A stretch of DNA of 64,000 nucleotides from Clavulina sp. PMI_390 (taxonomy: Eukaryota; Basidiomycota; Agaricomycetes; Cantharellales; Hydnaceae). The stretch lies in contig WIDE01000019.1 in the NCBI GenBank assembly GCA_015039315.1, positions 136,143-200,142 of the forward strand. The letters run 5' to 3'. Shown in pieces: positions 37,971 through 49,261 of the stretch. Every line of letters begins with the position of its first letter. Position 1 is the stretch's first letter. The notes beneath the pieces are model-generated. The model had not been told where the DNA came from, made no database searches, and worked only from the letters and a program-made list of their open reading frames with translations. Made by a program: the position numbers and the translations under genes.

Positions 37971-39269
37971 TCATTCCTGTCCCTCGGGGCCATCGTGGAA
38001 GGTAAGTGAGATGGAGTTTACACAGTGCCTCTCATCAGCTGTTACGCAGTCGTGATCAGTGAATGCACACGCAATGTTGGAAGAGCATCAATATTTACTG
38101 GGAGTCTTGAAGCCCTCACCCCTACGATCACATCACATTAGTCATGTTTTCCGACAATGGTGCCATGCTTGAGAATCAGTGAAACTTACTTGAAGACGTG
38201 GCCTAGATGCCCACCACAGGCGGCGCATGTGATCTCGATTCTCTTCATGCCCCACGTATTGTCCTCGTGCCTGTTTACCGCACCAGGGATGGCTGGTAGG
38301 GTTGTCAATTCCAATTAACATATCATGGTGAAAATCGTCGTTTAGTTATAGTGCAGTGTCATGAAAAAGAGAGCGGCACAAGCATGAGCATCGATTGCCA
38401 GCGAATGAAGCGATCGATATCGGAAACATCGATTATCCAGAAGCATGCACAGAAAAGAGTCCCCATAGCAAAAGACATTAATCCATCAGTAAATTGGGCG
38501 CATGTAACGATATCAGCTCTGGATGGATGGATGAGGGGAGCTCACCGTCATAGAACGCCGGCCACCCGCACCCGCTCTTGAACTTGGTCTGAGCGGTGTA
38601 GAGCGGGGTGCCGCAGCCTGCGCACGCATACGCGCCCTCCTCGGGGTAGTGCTTGTCGTACTCGCCCTTGAATGCAGCTTCCGTGCCCTTTTCGCGGAGG
38701 ATCTTGAACTATTGTCGGGGCGTGTACATGCATGCATGCATCCGTGCGTGCGTATGTGTGCGGGGGATGGGCGTAGTGATCGCGATAGGATTGATCAGTA
38801 TAGTAGAGCGTGGTCGATCAGTCATCAGAGCCAGAGAGAGCATGATTAGCACGAGCATCGGTGAATAGAGAGACGGAGGGCGAACCTGTGAGGGCGAGAG
38901 GGTTGCGCGCCACTCGTCTTCAGTCTTGCCTTTGGGGAGGTCTGCCATCGGGTTACTGGTTGTGTGTGAGTGCGATTGGCCTATGGTTGTGGTACTGGAG
39001 AAGGATCGAGTGCCTAATACAAAGAGCACGCCTAATGCACCAAGTCCGAAGAACCGAGTGCTAGTGATCAAGCGCGTGGTGGGAGTTCGAGTCCTGCTAG
39101 TGGAAGCAGTAGCAAGAGTTGTAGTGTGTCGGGTGTTCGGGGGTGAGGAAGCGACGAGGCTGGTTCTTCTCGAAGCTGAGGGTTTATAAGCCCTGATGGC
39201 GCTCGTGAGGGTCTGAGTCGCGCTAGCAGAGGCCGGGAATGAGCGCAGGAACTTTGGCAGCGTCATCAT
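37971..39269 (-). CDS. Peptide-methionine (R)-S-oxide reductase MsrB, probably mitochondrial
   Basis: The reductase domain runs from [20 protein letters not shown] through [55 protein letters not shown] and, after two introns, ends [14 protein letters not shown]. The two CxxC pairs (CAGC, CAAC) bind structural zinc, and the cysteine in RHCVNS is the catalytic residue that reduces methionine-R-sulfoxide. An apparent stop after PSKY is removed by an intron starting gtaaat, which restores TPTDERHC. The ~110-residue N-terminal extension is rich in Ser, Thr, Arg and Ala without acidic residues, like a mitochondrial presequence. The ATG at 39269 (MMTLPKF) is chosen; an ATG at 39335 is possible, and an internal ATG at 38948 (MADLPKGK) would give a cytosolic form. 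Confidence 0.88.
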
Positions 39270-40122
39270 CACAAAACCACTTTGGGGACAAATGATCTGC
39301 CGCCGGGAATGTACCCGCTTTTTTGCATTTCCCATTCAGATCCTCGGCTGGGCCCGCGGCCATACGCACTGCACACATTACTTGTAACATAGTCTCTCTC
39401 TGCATCGCCCCGCCGCGGTAGCTCTAGTCAGCGAACCGTACTGGTTTCAGCTTGCTAACATCTACTACCAGACGAATGGACGATGACCAAGGCTGTCAGC
39501 ATGCTAGGCCAGACTGCCCGCGGCCTATTATACGAACAGCCATCCAGTCATCCTGTGCACTGCTCGTCGACATGAATTTCCCCATTGCGCGTTATCATGT
39601 TATTGTCTCAAGTGGGGCGCTCATGTGGAAGATATCATTCGAGACCGAAACAATGCTTAATGGACGTATTCTCCTTATGGAAGGGACGGATTCTCCAGCA
39701 CTGGCGGGCTCCGCTTGGTAAGGACTCGAACTCAAGGCGTGTTCACAGAAGACTGATCATGCAAAGGCTGAGGTCAAAGATTGAGAGACCGAGACGTCAG
39801 GACCCACGGACCACAATAAGATTAGCCGATTCGTGAATGGCTGGGCACTAGATCTTACTGCTACTGGGAGGTTCAAGTCTTGAACAAGGGGGTCTCACTG
39901 AGCGAAGCAGCGCATAGGAATGTGATGCATTTTGGGGCGAGTGCGGGGTGCAGTAGAAGGCGATATAGCACACAAAAAGTGAGAAATAGCCATACACGAA
40001 AAAAATAGAGACCCATGGATGGCATAAGCATGTGAGCGGAGAGCACAAACACATCAGGTGGTGAGAAAAATCGATGCATTCGTGCCGATGAAGGTGTGAT
40101 GACACAATAGACAAAACAATTT
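39270..40122. other. Intergenic region between MsrB promoter side and RPS4 3' end
   Basis: No gene is recognised in 850 bases. It should contain the MsrB promoter and the 3' end of RPS4, both on the minus strand. A sequence resembling a tRNA B box near 39721 was examined and rejected. Confidence 0.35.
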
Positions 40123-41404
40123 TTATGCCTCGGCAGCACGCTTGCGGCGGGCATCACGCTCCTCAGCAATAGTGAGCTTGGTGCCTTTGCCCTTAGGCAG
40201 GCTGATCCAAGACTTTGCCCCAGAACCGATAACGAACACGTTGCTCATCCTAGATTGAAAAGTCAAAAAGCGATTAGATAGTGGAATTAATATCGCAGTT
40301 GAAGTGAAATGCTACAAACCGGGTGGCGAAGGTCCTGTCCATAACATCACGGACGTGGACGATATCGAAGTCACCAATGTGCCTCTCACGGTGCACGATG
40401 ACACCAGCACGACCCATGTTGCGACCACCAGTGATCATCGCAATGTTACCAGTCTCGAACGGCACAAAGTCGGTAATCTTGTTCTGCTCAATGTCGAACT
40501 TGACGGTATCGTTGACCTTGATGGCGGGGTCGGGGTAACGGATGGTCCTGCCATCATGGGTGGTGATGTACGGGACACCACGAGCACCGAGTGCGACGCG
40601 GCGGACCTTGAGGAGCTTGTAAGAAGCCTCCTCAGGGGTGATACGGTGGATGGCGAAACGGCCCTTGACATCGTACAGGATGCGGAAGTGCTCGCCAGAC
40701 TTCTCCAGAGAGACGACATCTAGAAATGAGGAATTGAAGTCATAGGGCAAAGATGGACAGAATGGATTGAAGTCAGCTCGAGCAAATCATAGAGTTCTGA
40801 TGCAAGATCTAGGACGCACCCTGGAAGCCAGTGGGGTAGGTGGTATCGGTGCGAACCTTGCCATCGACTTTGACCAGACGCTGGGCAACGATGGAAAGGA
40901 CCTCACGACCGGTCAAAGCGTACTTCAAACGGTTACGGAGGAGGATGGTCAAGGGAAGGCATTCACGAAGCTTGTGAGGACCAGGAGAAGGACGAGGAGC
41001 CTAAATCAGAGATCAAAAAGAAAGATATCAGACCACTTTGAAGCCAATTCGATCGTCCAGAACAATTTACGCACGTAAGTACCGCTCAGCTTGTCGAGCA
41101 TCCATGATGAGGGCGCTGCGAGACGCTTGAGATGCTTTTTGGGGCCACGAGCCTACAAATTTCGATCGGAGAGAGGAGCACCATAGATATTAGCACAGTT
41201 ATTAGCAGCGATAAAAGGATTGGAGATAGGATTCTGGGGGCCCGCGTTGGATTAGGTGTCGTTGAGAATGGAGTGCTGCATGAACAGGATCGTTGAGATC
41301 ATCGCTGATGTTTACGACAAGATTTACACTTCGCAAGGTCCTCTTATAGTGAAACAGGCCCCCAGAATCGTAAAATCGCGGGTTTGGACTTCAAAACGCA
41401 CCAT
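40123..41404 (-). CDS. RPS4: 40S ribosomal protein eS4 (RPS4)
   Basis: Joined exons give [78 protein letters not shown], the central KOW/S4-like region with [20 protein letters not shown] and [20 protein letters not shown], and the C-terminal exon [20 protein letters not shown] ending RKRAAEA. This is a complete eS4 of the small ribosomal subunit. The initiator codon is on a separate exon: the body opens directly after an intron acceptor (ttgtag) with ARG. The best candidate ATG followed by a donor (gtgcgt) is at 41402-41404, giving a 249-base intron; a nearer ATG at 41184 would leave a 29-base intron, too short to splice. The stop is well supported, the start less so. Confidence 0.9.
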
Positions 41405-44400
41405 ATTGCCGACAAGGGAGGGTGAAAAGGCGGAAAGTGGGCTTCGGCGCTTGGCAGGTTTGGAACTGTATCAGTCAACAACACCAAGCATAGAACCTCG
41501 ACTATTACATAACCAGCTTGACACCTTCTCGCCCCAATTGACTCTCGATATTCTATCAAATACCCATGTTCAGACAACTAGATGTTGAGGCAAATAAACG
41601 ACGTAAGGCCACCTGTTCCAACCTATGAGCAAGACTGGGATGCTCCCCGACTTGGTGGAGCGTATGGGATCCTATATTTTAGCCCGCGTCTCTATCTGTG
41701 GGCCTCCGCCCTGAAGACCTGGTGATACAGCAGCTAAACCACATAGACGCTGGCTTGCTGTTGTGTTATTGTGGAAGACTCAAAGTATTCTAGGTACCTC
41801 TAACCTTCATCAATCATCGGGCTAGGGTAATTACTAGTACCGGATCTACCTACGCCCTACGCCTCTCTTCTGCCGACTCTCAACCACGGAAACTGCCTCA
41901 CGATGGCGTCATGAATGACTGGGGAAACGGTCGTTTCGGTGTCAGAGTCCTGTATGACCAGTCGTAATGAGCTAGGAGGTGTCAATCGCTCTCACACAGC
42001 TGCCTAGGGCTCAAGTAAAAAAAAAAAAAAGAGTGATAGTTCTTGCTTGCCGAGCTCGCGAAATAGGGTCCACAACGGAGGTGTACAAGTCGCCACATGG
42101 ATAAAGTTCTCCCATACTACAGCATACATGATGGCCCAAGGAACTACTCTGAGCATCCATATCCGCAGCCATAACGTAGCTGTATCCAGATAATAGCGGC
42201 ACAACGATCATATCATGGACATGATTTTCAAGGGTCTTCCCCTGGACAAGGCGATTGGGGCGATGTATCGTTGATAGTTCACCCGAATTGACAGTCAACA
42301 GAGAAAATCCCCGCGAGTGGGGTACTGCTATATCAGTATGAATAGACCTAGGATATCCATGGTTTCAGGGCTCATGAGCTCAAAAACTTACCGCTCGTGC
42401 TCAGACAACCGGAGTGGCCCACCCGCCATTGACTGTCGGAAATCTCGAATGATCCGATTCCTGCACCACAGCTTTGTAGTTCACCGCTTGTTTATACCTG
42501 TGCAGACGGGAGGTAGTGGCTTTGTTACGAGATAAGTGCCTTTTCCATAAGAATCATCTGCCCACGACTAGGGTAGTGAAAGGCTTGGCAAAGTCAGGGA
42601 AAAGCTACGCGAAATCATTTAGCAAGCCGAGCTCGGCGGGACAGCTCGGGTCCCGCTCACTCAAGCCACAAAAGATAGACCTGCCCGCTAGGGGCAAGAT
42701 GTATTAGACGATCTTTTGAAGAGTTATCCATCATGGCTGGGTCAACTTGGCATACAGTGGGGTATATATGAATATACAGATACGTACTTATCGCACAGTT
42801 ATAGGGGTTAGCTGATACTGTCATTTTCTTAGTTAGAATTGTTAGTATAGATAGTCATTGGCGCCATTCCGCGCTATACTTTATGGGAGACCTATTCGAG
42901 TTCCAAAGTTGGTGATACTTCGTTGACACAGCTGACTAATGATTATACACCTTCGTCCACGTAACTACTCCATAGTAGCTCATGACCCGCGTTGAAAGTC
43001 TTTAATCGGGCACTGGAGCCATGCGAGTGATCTTCCAGTAGATATGGTCGCTCACCGCCACGAGGAAAGGGGAAGCGTGGAGAACCGAGGGCCGAGGAGT
43101 GCGATTTGCAAATTTTCGGTGTCGAACGGCCAACTGAGCTCAGATCTGCACACTCAGCCAGCTCTCAAAGATTTTCAAGCCGGCTGTCGTCATGAACATC
43201 TGATATGGGAAGATAGCCCTGACTTCCAAAGCGCGACTTGAATGCTCTAGATCAGCCTTCATCCCAACACCGAAAGCCTTCAAAAGACAGATAGGCATGA
43301 GACTAAAGAAGTTTTACCGACTTTGAATCAGTAAAATGCGTTTCCTCATTGATATACATGCTTTACAAGAACTTAGCTCACACTCTGAGGGATCACAAGG
43401 CAGAAAGGACAGAGCCTTTCCGTTCACTATGAATACCAATTATTGAGCGATGATTCCGACACTTTCCCAGCACTAGATCTTCATGTATTGGACATTGGTC
43501 AGCCAGGCACCACGCACAAACTGATCCGAAGAGTGTGAGGATTGCGCATGGTTCAAGCTCATGATTGCAGCCTTATTATTCGCCACTGATAGAGTTCTCC
43601 TGCCGATTGTTTAACTGAGATGCGGATGATTGCCCAGTAGAGCAACGGATTGAGGTCGAGTACTCGGCTTGCTCATTCGTTTGGGAAACCAGTGAGAGCA
43701 TGCCAGTAGTTCCACTCGTTCGGGTCCGGATAACGCTTAGCAACCAAACATCAACAAACTATCAGGCTCCAGTTCAAGACGGCACGATTGGCATCACCCC
43801 ACCAAAACTTTGCATATGAGATTGGAGACAATAGTGGCTCGTGCGAAGTGCCCCATAGAGTAGTATCAAAAGCAGCAAAGCTTCTTGCTGGAAGTTATTC
43901 ACACTTCAACATTGAGCTCATTTCGTTACAATGTCTTATAGGGTCGTCAGCGTGAATTTCGCTTACGAATCGTAGACGGGAGGAGAATGATTCTATCTGA
44001 GGGTCGTCTCAGTTATGCCTACTCTTCCGATCGGTAATTTTGCCGAAACAGCCGTATTCCCCCTCCTGGTCCTGTTGGGGGTTTTGTGTCCGCTCCGTCT
44101 GCTTGGCCTGTTAGGGACATCAATCAATCTGTAGGGTAATATCCGATGATTTGTTACCCTCATATCCAATGCGAATAACGGCTTCTGCTAGTGATATCTT
44201 CTCTCACACTGGTGAACAGCATTATTTTGTCTTGGTGATCGATCACTGATCCCTTTTATTTATTTATTTGCCCCCGAAGGTCCGCATTATTGTGATGTCA
44301 ACTTATCTTCTAAGCATTGCTTTTCATTTGTAATTCTCTTCTAACTCGGAAGAGATGTACATTCATTGCTCACTCGCCACCTCATCCGAACTCAAACCCC

Positions 44401-44662
44401 TCCTACAATAGACGTCCCCATGTCCAATTAGTCTTTCTGGGATGGGACTATTGCATCAGATTCGGCCAAGAGCCTCCCTTGAGTTACCCTTTCTCAGCTT
44501 TTCCTTTCGTTGCGGATTTACGGTGGTTCGCGGGGCTTAGCCGGTTTTGACAAGGCTCTACCTTGCCCCTGAATCTTACACATTCTATGGTATAAAGGCC
44601 CGGCAGGACTACGTTAAGCAGTCCTCCATTGGCCAGCCGAACCTTCCCTTTCCAAGCTCGTC
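41405..44662. other. 3.3 kb gene-poor region marking the change from core to accessory content
   Basis: No gene, RNA or clear transposon could be supported on either strand. A run of 14 A residues lies at about 42017-42030. Open frames are short and scattered, and base composition looks like decayed or non-coding sequence. The end, from about 44310, should hold the promoter of the MACPF gene. Confidence 0.35.
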
Positions 44663-46834
44663 ATGGTACATCTGTCTGCACTCTTCCTCTTGCTCCCGCT
44701 CTTTGCCTCCACCTCGCTCGCTCGACTCCACCGGGATGATCATTTAAGCCTCAAAACTACTCGGCGTCGTCCATGCCTCTGTGATGATAATCAGCCCAAT
44801 TTTCCTCCGATGAACTACCTGGGCGCTGGTCTGGATTTGACTACAATTTCAACTAATGATATCAACGGTGTATGTTGGGAGAGCCACACGCGTTTGCCTG
44901 TCCGCCATGTTCTTAATCCACTACTTTTTTTCTGTTCAAGGTCATCGGGGGTCTGAAATCGAGGACTCCAATTATTAATATCGATGAAACCATTTATCGG
45001 AACATTACCGTTGCAAACGTTCTGTACAATGTCCCGCGGAACTGCTTCATCACTGGTGATACGGCCACTCAGTCAGGTTTGCCTCACCGTCGCCCCTGAA
45101 AGCCCAAATAAGCTCTCTACCCTCTTCTCATACCACTTTTCTTTCATAGCTGTAACCACTTACTATGCTGATGGCTCTGCTGCAGCTTCGGCGTTAACGG
45201 CTGATGCTTCCCTAGCCGGTATGTTTACTGCATCGTCTTATGGCCCCCCAAGACTTACCTTGATGGGCTCCCAGGCAAATACCTTGCAGTATCTGCCAGT
45301 GCTGAGACCACCTATTCTATTACCAAGACTTTCCACACTGACACCCAATACTCCTTATTTGACTTTCAGTCTCTCGTCTACGTCGTGAGTTCGATTTTAG
45401 CGATTCAAGTCGTCGATGTACTTGACATCAAGGTATTGAACCCTATAGGCTGGTCTAAAAGACTGGATCCTTGACATCGACGAGGGTGCTTTTATTTCGC
45501 CGATAAGACGCATGGGTCCATGGAATCCCAGCAATAGTACCGTCGTCGAAGCGTATCGTAATTTCTTCAACAGCTATGGAAGCCACGTAATCACGTCTGT
45601 GCAGTTCGGCGCCAGATATTCCATGGTATGTCATGTCTGATATCTATTGCCCACTTTGGTAATGGCTATTTCTATAGACGGTGTGGGGGGGAACCTCAGA
45701 CTCAACCGTCGATGAAAACTGGCAAGCTGACGTCGCAGTTGCATATGACGGAGTCACAAGCAGCGGTAAATTCGACGCTAATATTACCGGCAGTAGCGAA
45801 TACAGCACATTCATGAAGGAAAAATCCCAAACTATCTCCGTGCAAGGTGGTGACATCCATTTAGCAGACGCCCTTGCCACGGGCTATGGGAACGATACCA
45901 ACTATGAGAACTTCTCCAAATGGGTTGAGACTACTAATCAGGCTGCGGGCTTGATATCGATGAATGTCGATTCGATCTGGTCAGTATTCTCGAGTGCGCA
46001 GAGCGACATACTATATTATGCCGCTCAAGAGCTCGAGAATGCGTTCCAATGGATTGTGCAAAACCCTGCCCCCCATTGGACGTATGTAAGTCTGTCTCTC
46101 AGCACGGACTGGACTCGTTTCCGAGTGCTCAACCCGGGGTATGTGTGCCTTCGTCTATCGCGTCCATGGGTGTGTTCTCGTGTTCATCTCATATACTTCT
46201 TCAGTTCTTATATTGTGGAAGACCCCAAGAACCCCTGGTATGATGTTCAAGGCGCAAGCTTGACGAGGACCCAGGTTCAGATCGGCCTCGAACACTCACA
46301 CGATTATACCAATAGCCCAGTTGTCTAGTGAGTGCACTGATAAAAATGACACACTAATTCAGTGCGCTAATTGTTTGGCTGAACTAGCTTCTATATTGTG
46401 AACGATGGATCTCCCCTCGATTTTACTCTTTCACATGGATCAGGTCGTGAGGCATCCGCGACTGCGATAGTTAATAATGTTCGTTCACTCTCCAGACGTT
46501 TCTATCCGTAGCGTCAAATTCAAACCGTTCGACGATCTTTCATCGCTACTTCCTCACCCTTTAGAAACCATTCACCAATAGCAAAATCACGGACAACTAC
46601 TGGAATGAGATTGCCTACTGGTCGGTTGAGGCAAACCCAAATGTTCATGTCGACTACCTCACGGGTGTAGCTGTGGCTAAACTTCATGATTACCCGGGGT
46701 ATGGGCTAGGGACGTATAGTCACCCCTGGAAACAGACTCGGAACCTTCGTGGTTGGGCCCAGCGCGAGTCCAGCACTCAACCTCAGAAGAGGAGCAATGC
46801 GCTTCGACCCTCCTTGTTCGATAGGGAGCTGTGA
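44663..46834 (+). CDS. Secreted MACPF (membrane attack complex/perforin) domain protein
   Basis: The ATG at 44663 starts a typical signal peptide (VHLSALFLLLPLFASTSLA). The MACPF core includes ITVANVLYNVPRNCF, ALTADASLAGKYLAVSASAE, SITKTFHTDTQYSLFDFQSL and the family signature around AYRNFFNSYGSHVITSVQFG, followed by SSAQSDILYYAAQELENAFQ and WIVQNPAPHWT. Apparent frame changes (for example near 45225-45280) are resolved by short GT-AG introns, so the gene looks intact and ends LFDREL at 46834. MACPF proteins oligomerise into membrane pores; fungal members range from two-component pore formers to proteins of unknown role. Target and activity cannot be inferred. A C-terminal region after the MACPF core is unrecognised. 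It lies just upstream of the Hsp70-like array on the opposite strand. Confidence 0.8.
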
Positions 46835-47514
46835 ACGGCCCAAATCGTGCTATTTCGTTGTACTGAGTTTCAAATTTCTTGCACAATCTCTGCTCCTGTG
46901 TCTCTTCCAAGTTATCCACGATCCGTAGCTTTGCTAATGCTGGGGCACCTCCCACTGGCAAGCTCTTGTGTACTACTACCTACTGAAATCTAATATTACG
47001 CTTCATGTTATCAATGCTCATCATTCTCCAACTCTTGCTCACTTCTTAGCCTCATGAGTTGCCTAATACGCGACTTCGTTGTTGCTCGCCGTGAGTGTGA
47101 CCGGATTCCCAGAATTCCTTCGCAATGACCTCAGCAAACTTCAAAGCAGGCCGTAGAAAGTGATTAGCACGACAGGATCAGCCATTATTGAATAACTGCG
47201 TCCTCAGCATGTGATGTCTAGCTCATTCAAACCAAAGCCTAGTCATGACCAAACCTGGGACGACCCGTGAAAACTGAGTGTTCTCGCCACTGACATAATA
47301 TTTACCGTAGATTAGACCTCGTTGCGCTCACCAATCACCTGTAAGGATTGCCTCCGGATTAGGGCCAATATCAATGTAAGGGTCTCTATCGGACGTTGAT
47401 ACAATAGTAAGCTCACTACTGAAGCTACTGCGGAAAGCAGCACCGAGCCCCTCATAAACACCATGAGTCATAGACGGGCATTACCGTCCAAAAAGAGGGA
47501 CCAGATCCAGATGT
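46835..47514. other. Convergent intergenic region between MACPF gene and first Hsp70-like gene
   Basis: About 680 bases holding the two 3' ends. No coding frame, repeat or RNA gene is recognised. Confidence 0.35.
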
Positions 47515-49261
47515 TCAGCGTCGGAATATATCCATCAGCCATGTTGTCCAGCTCCGTTGGGCCCGTTTGATCCTTATGCTCTGCTCCAGACCGCTAGCAA
47601 GAGATAACGCCCCTACAGCTACAGCTTTGGACCTGTGCAGAGACTGATAAGGTCTTTGCCATATGTTATATGCCATGGCGTACATTTTATGGTTTGCGAC
47701 GACAATTCGGCATGGAGGGTTGGATTCTAACCTTGCTTTGATGACCCTCTGGAAGTAAAGATTATCGGCGAAGCCTCCGGTGAAGATAATTACCTGCAGT
47801 GGGTGAGCTGGCAGGTATAAACTGATATATTCCACACTTACAGACACTTGATGAGTTCTTTTCAGTGAGAGAAGGTTGTTGGCGGTGGTTTCAATAGAAC
47901 GCTGGAAGAAGCCAGTTGCAAACTCGCTAGAAATGCGATTAGTTAAGTCTTAGCCAGATCGCGATTTTATTGACCTTGGAACCTCTAGGACCCCTTGATG
48001 AATGCCAATCCCGCTGATTTGCTGCCGAAGAGGGCCACATTTGACTTGCATTATATCAGCAGGACCAGCAAACCGACGTTTTGATTGGCCTTCAAAATCG
48101 GCTAGCGCGTCATCAATTGTCGTTTGAAGTTCTTCCGGGTCGCCGCCAAGAACTGGTGTTAAGATATCAGAGAAATAGGAAGAGAATTCCATATCAACAT
48201 AAACTCCGCCTGCATCCAGAGCTGGTGACTGAGGTTGGTAAGCGAACTACAATGCTCGGGCCGCCATGGACTAACAGAATGATGGAGCCAGCTCTTCCAC
48301 CTCGAAGAAGGTCTGTTTGCGAGACTTTGGAGACTTCACAACATAGCTCGATATATCGATGGTTGATCCTCCAGCATCACACACAATAAACTTTGTCCCA
48401 ACCTAGAGACAAACCATTATTTGGAAGAATGATTACAAGGGGCTTGGAAACTCACTCTGAGGAGATTTTTCACTTCGGGTTCGGTCATCAAGGCGAAGGA
48501 TGCTGCTGCCTCAGCTTCCTCCACAAAATGTAATCGTGAGGTGACATCACGAGGGCTGACTAGGCCGGCTGCGATTGCAGCTTGACGGAGAATTAGCTGT
48601 TGCTCAGAATTCCACTTGTTAGGATGCGAAAATACAATTGTAGCGTCGTTCCTGGTCAAAACCCAAGGATCGAAGCCACAGTAACCCGTTAAATGGGACC
48701 GGGTATGATTCAATAAAAATCGAAGGTAATCGGCGTAGAGTCTCGTGATAGGGATGGATTTATTCTCATCTACTGCATGGTCGAGTATTTCTCTGAATTG
48801 GACGACTATAACGTAAGTGAGGTGGTGGACTGACACTTCACCGAAGATTCTTTCGAGTGTAGCTGCATTTTGAAATGCTGGGGGACTATGTGCCGAGCAG
48901 TGCCATCAATTTGAAGGATGCGTTGAAGCTCCTGCTGAACTTTTGCTCCACATGCTATAAGCTAATCCTTCGTCATCAAGCCGTGGTCACAGGCTGTAAT
49001 GCAACAGCACGCTTACGTTGCCATCCACGCTGTACAGCAAGGCAGTGGGCACACGAGCAAGTTGGACGTCGTCTTCTTGACCAGGCCAAGCATCAACAAT
49101 AGTGGAGAAAATGGGCCCGTCTACACGAAGCCCTAAGTTAGATTTAGGAAGCTAGCAAAAATGAGCCTGAAGATACCTTTCGGAACATATCTAACAGCAA
49201 CTGCAGTCTGCGTGGTGCCGATATCGATGGCAATAGTAAGCCTATCTTTTAGAGATCCCAT
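47515..49261 (-). CDS. HSPA12-like Hsp70 ATPase, array copy 1
   Basis: Start MGSLKDRLTIAIDIGTTQTA carries the phosphate-1 loop of the actin/Hsp70 fold. The second phosphate motif is FIVCDAGGSTIDISSYVVK, and the adenosine motif is VIIFTGGFADNLYFQRVI. The middle has YADYLRFLLNHTRSHLTGYC and SHPNKWNSEQQLILRQAAIA with RLHFVEEAEAAASFAL. These are features of the HSPA12 branch of Hsp70s. With about eight introns removed the protein is about 440 residues, shorter than HSPA12 proteins (human HSPA12A ~675), and stops soon after the adenosine motif in SIRIKRAQRSWTTWLMDIFR. A typical substrate-binding domain is missing. The ATG at 49261 aligns with the other copies; the longer upstream frame is not shared. 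Confidence 0.8.

Noticed and set aside
38030..38110. Premature stop in MsrB before the catalytic cysteine
   Set aside because: The TGA lies inside an intron starting gtaaat; splicing restores [11 protein letters not shown] with the catalytic Cys.
39714..39800. tRNA-like B box (agttcgagtcc on the minus strand)
   Set aside because: The flanking bases do not form a T stem, and no A box or acceptor pairing could be found at the right distance.
42017..42030. Run of 14 A as a retroposon tail
   Set aside because: No recognisable open frame or target duplication lies beside it; short A runs occur by chance.
45225..45285. Apparent frameshift in the MACPF gene
   Set aside because: A 54-base intron (gtatgt to ctcccag) restores the frame and joins ADASLAG to KYLAVSAS, which fits the family.
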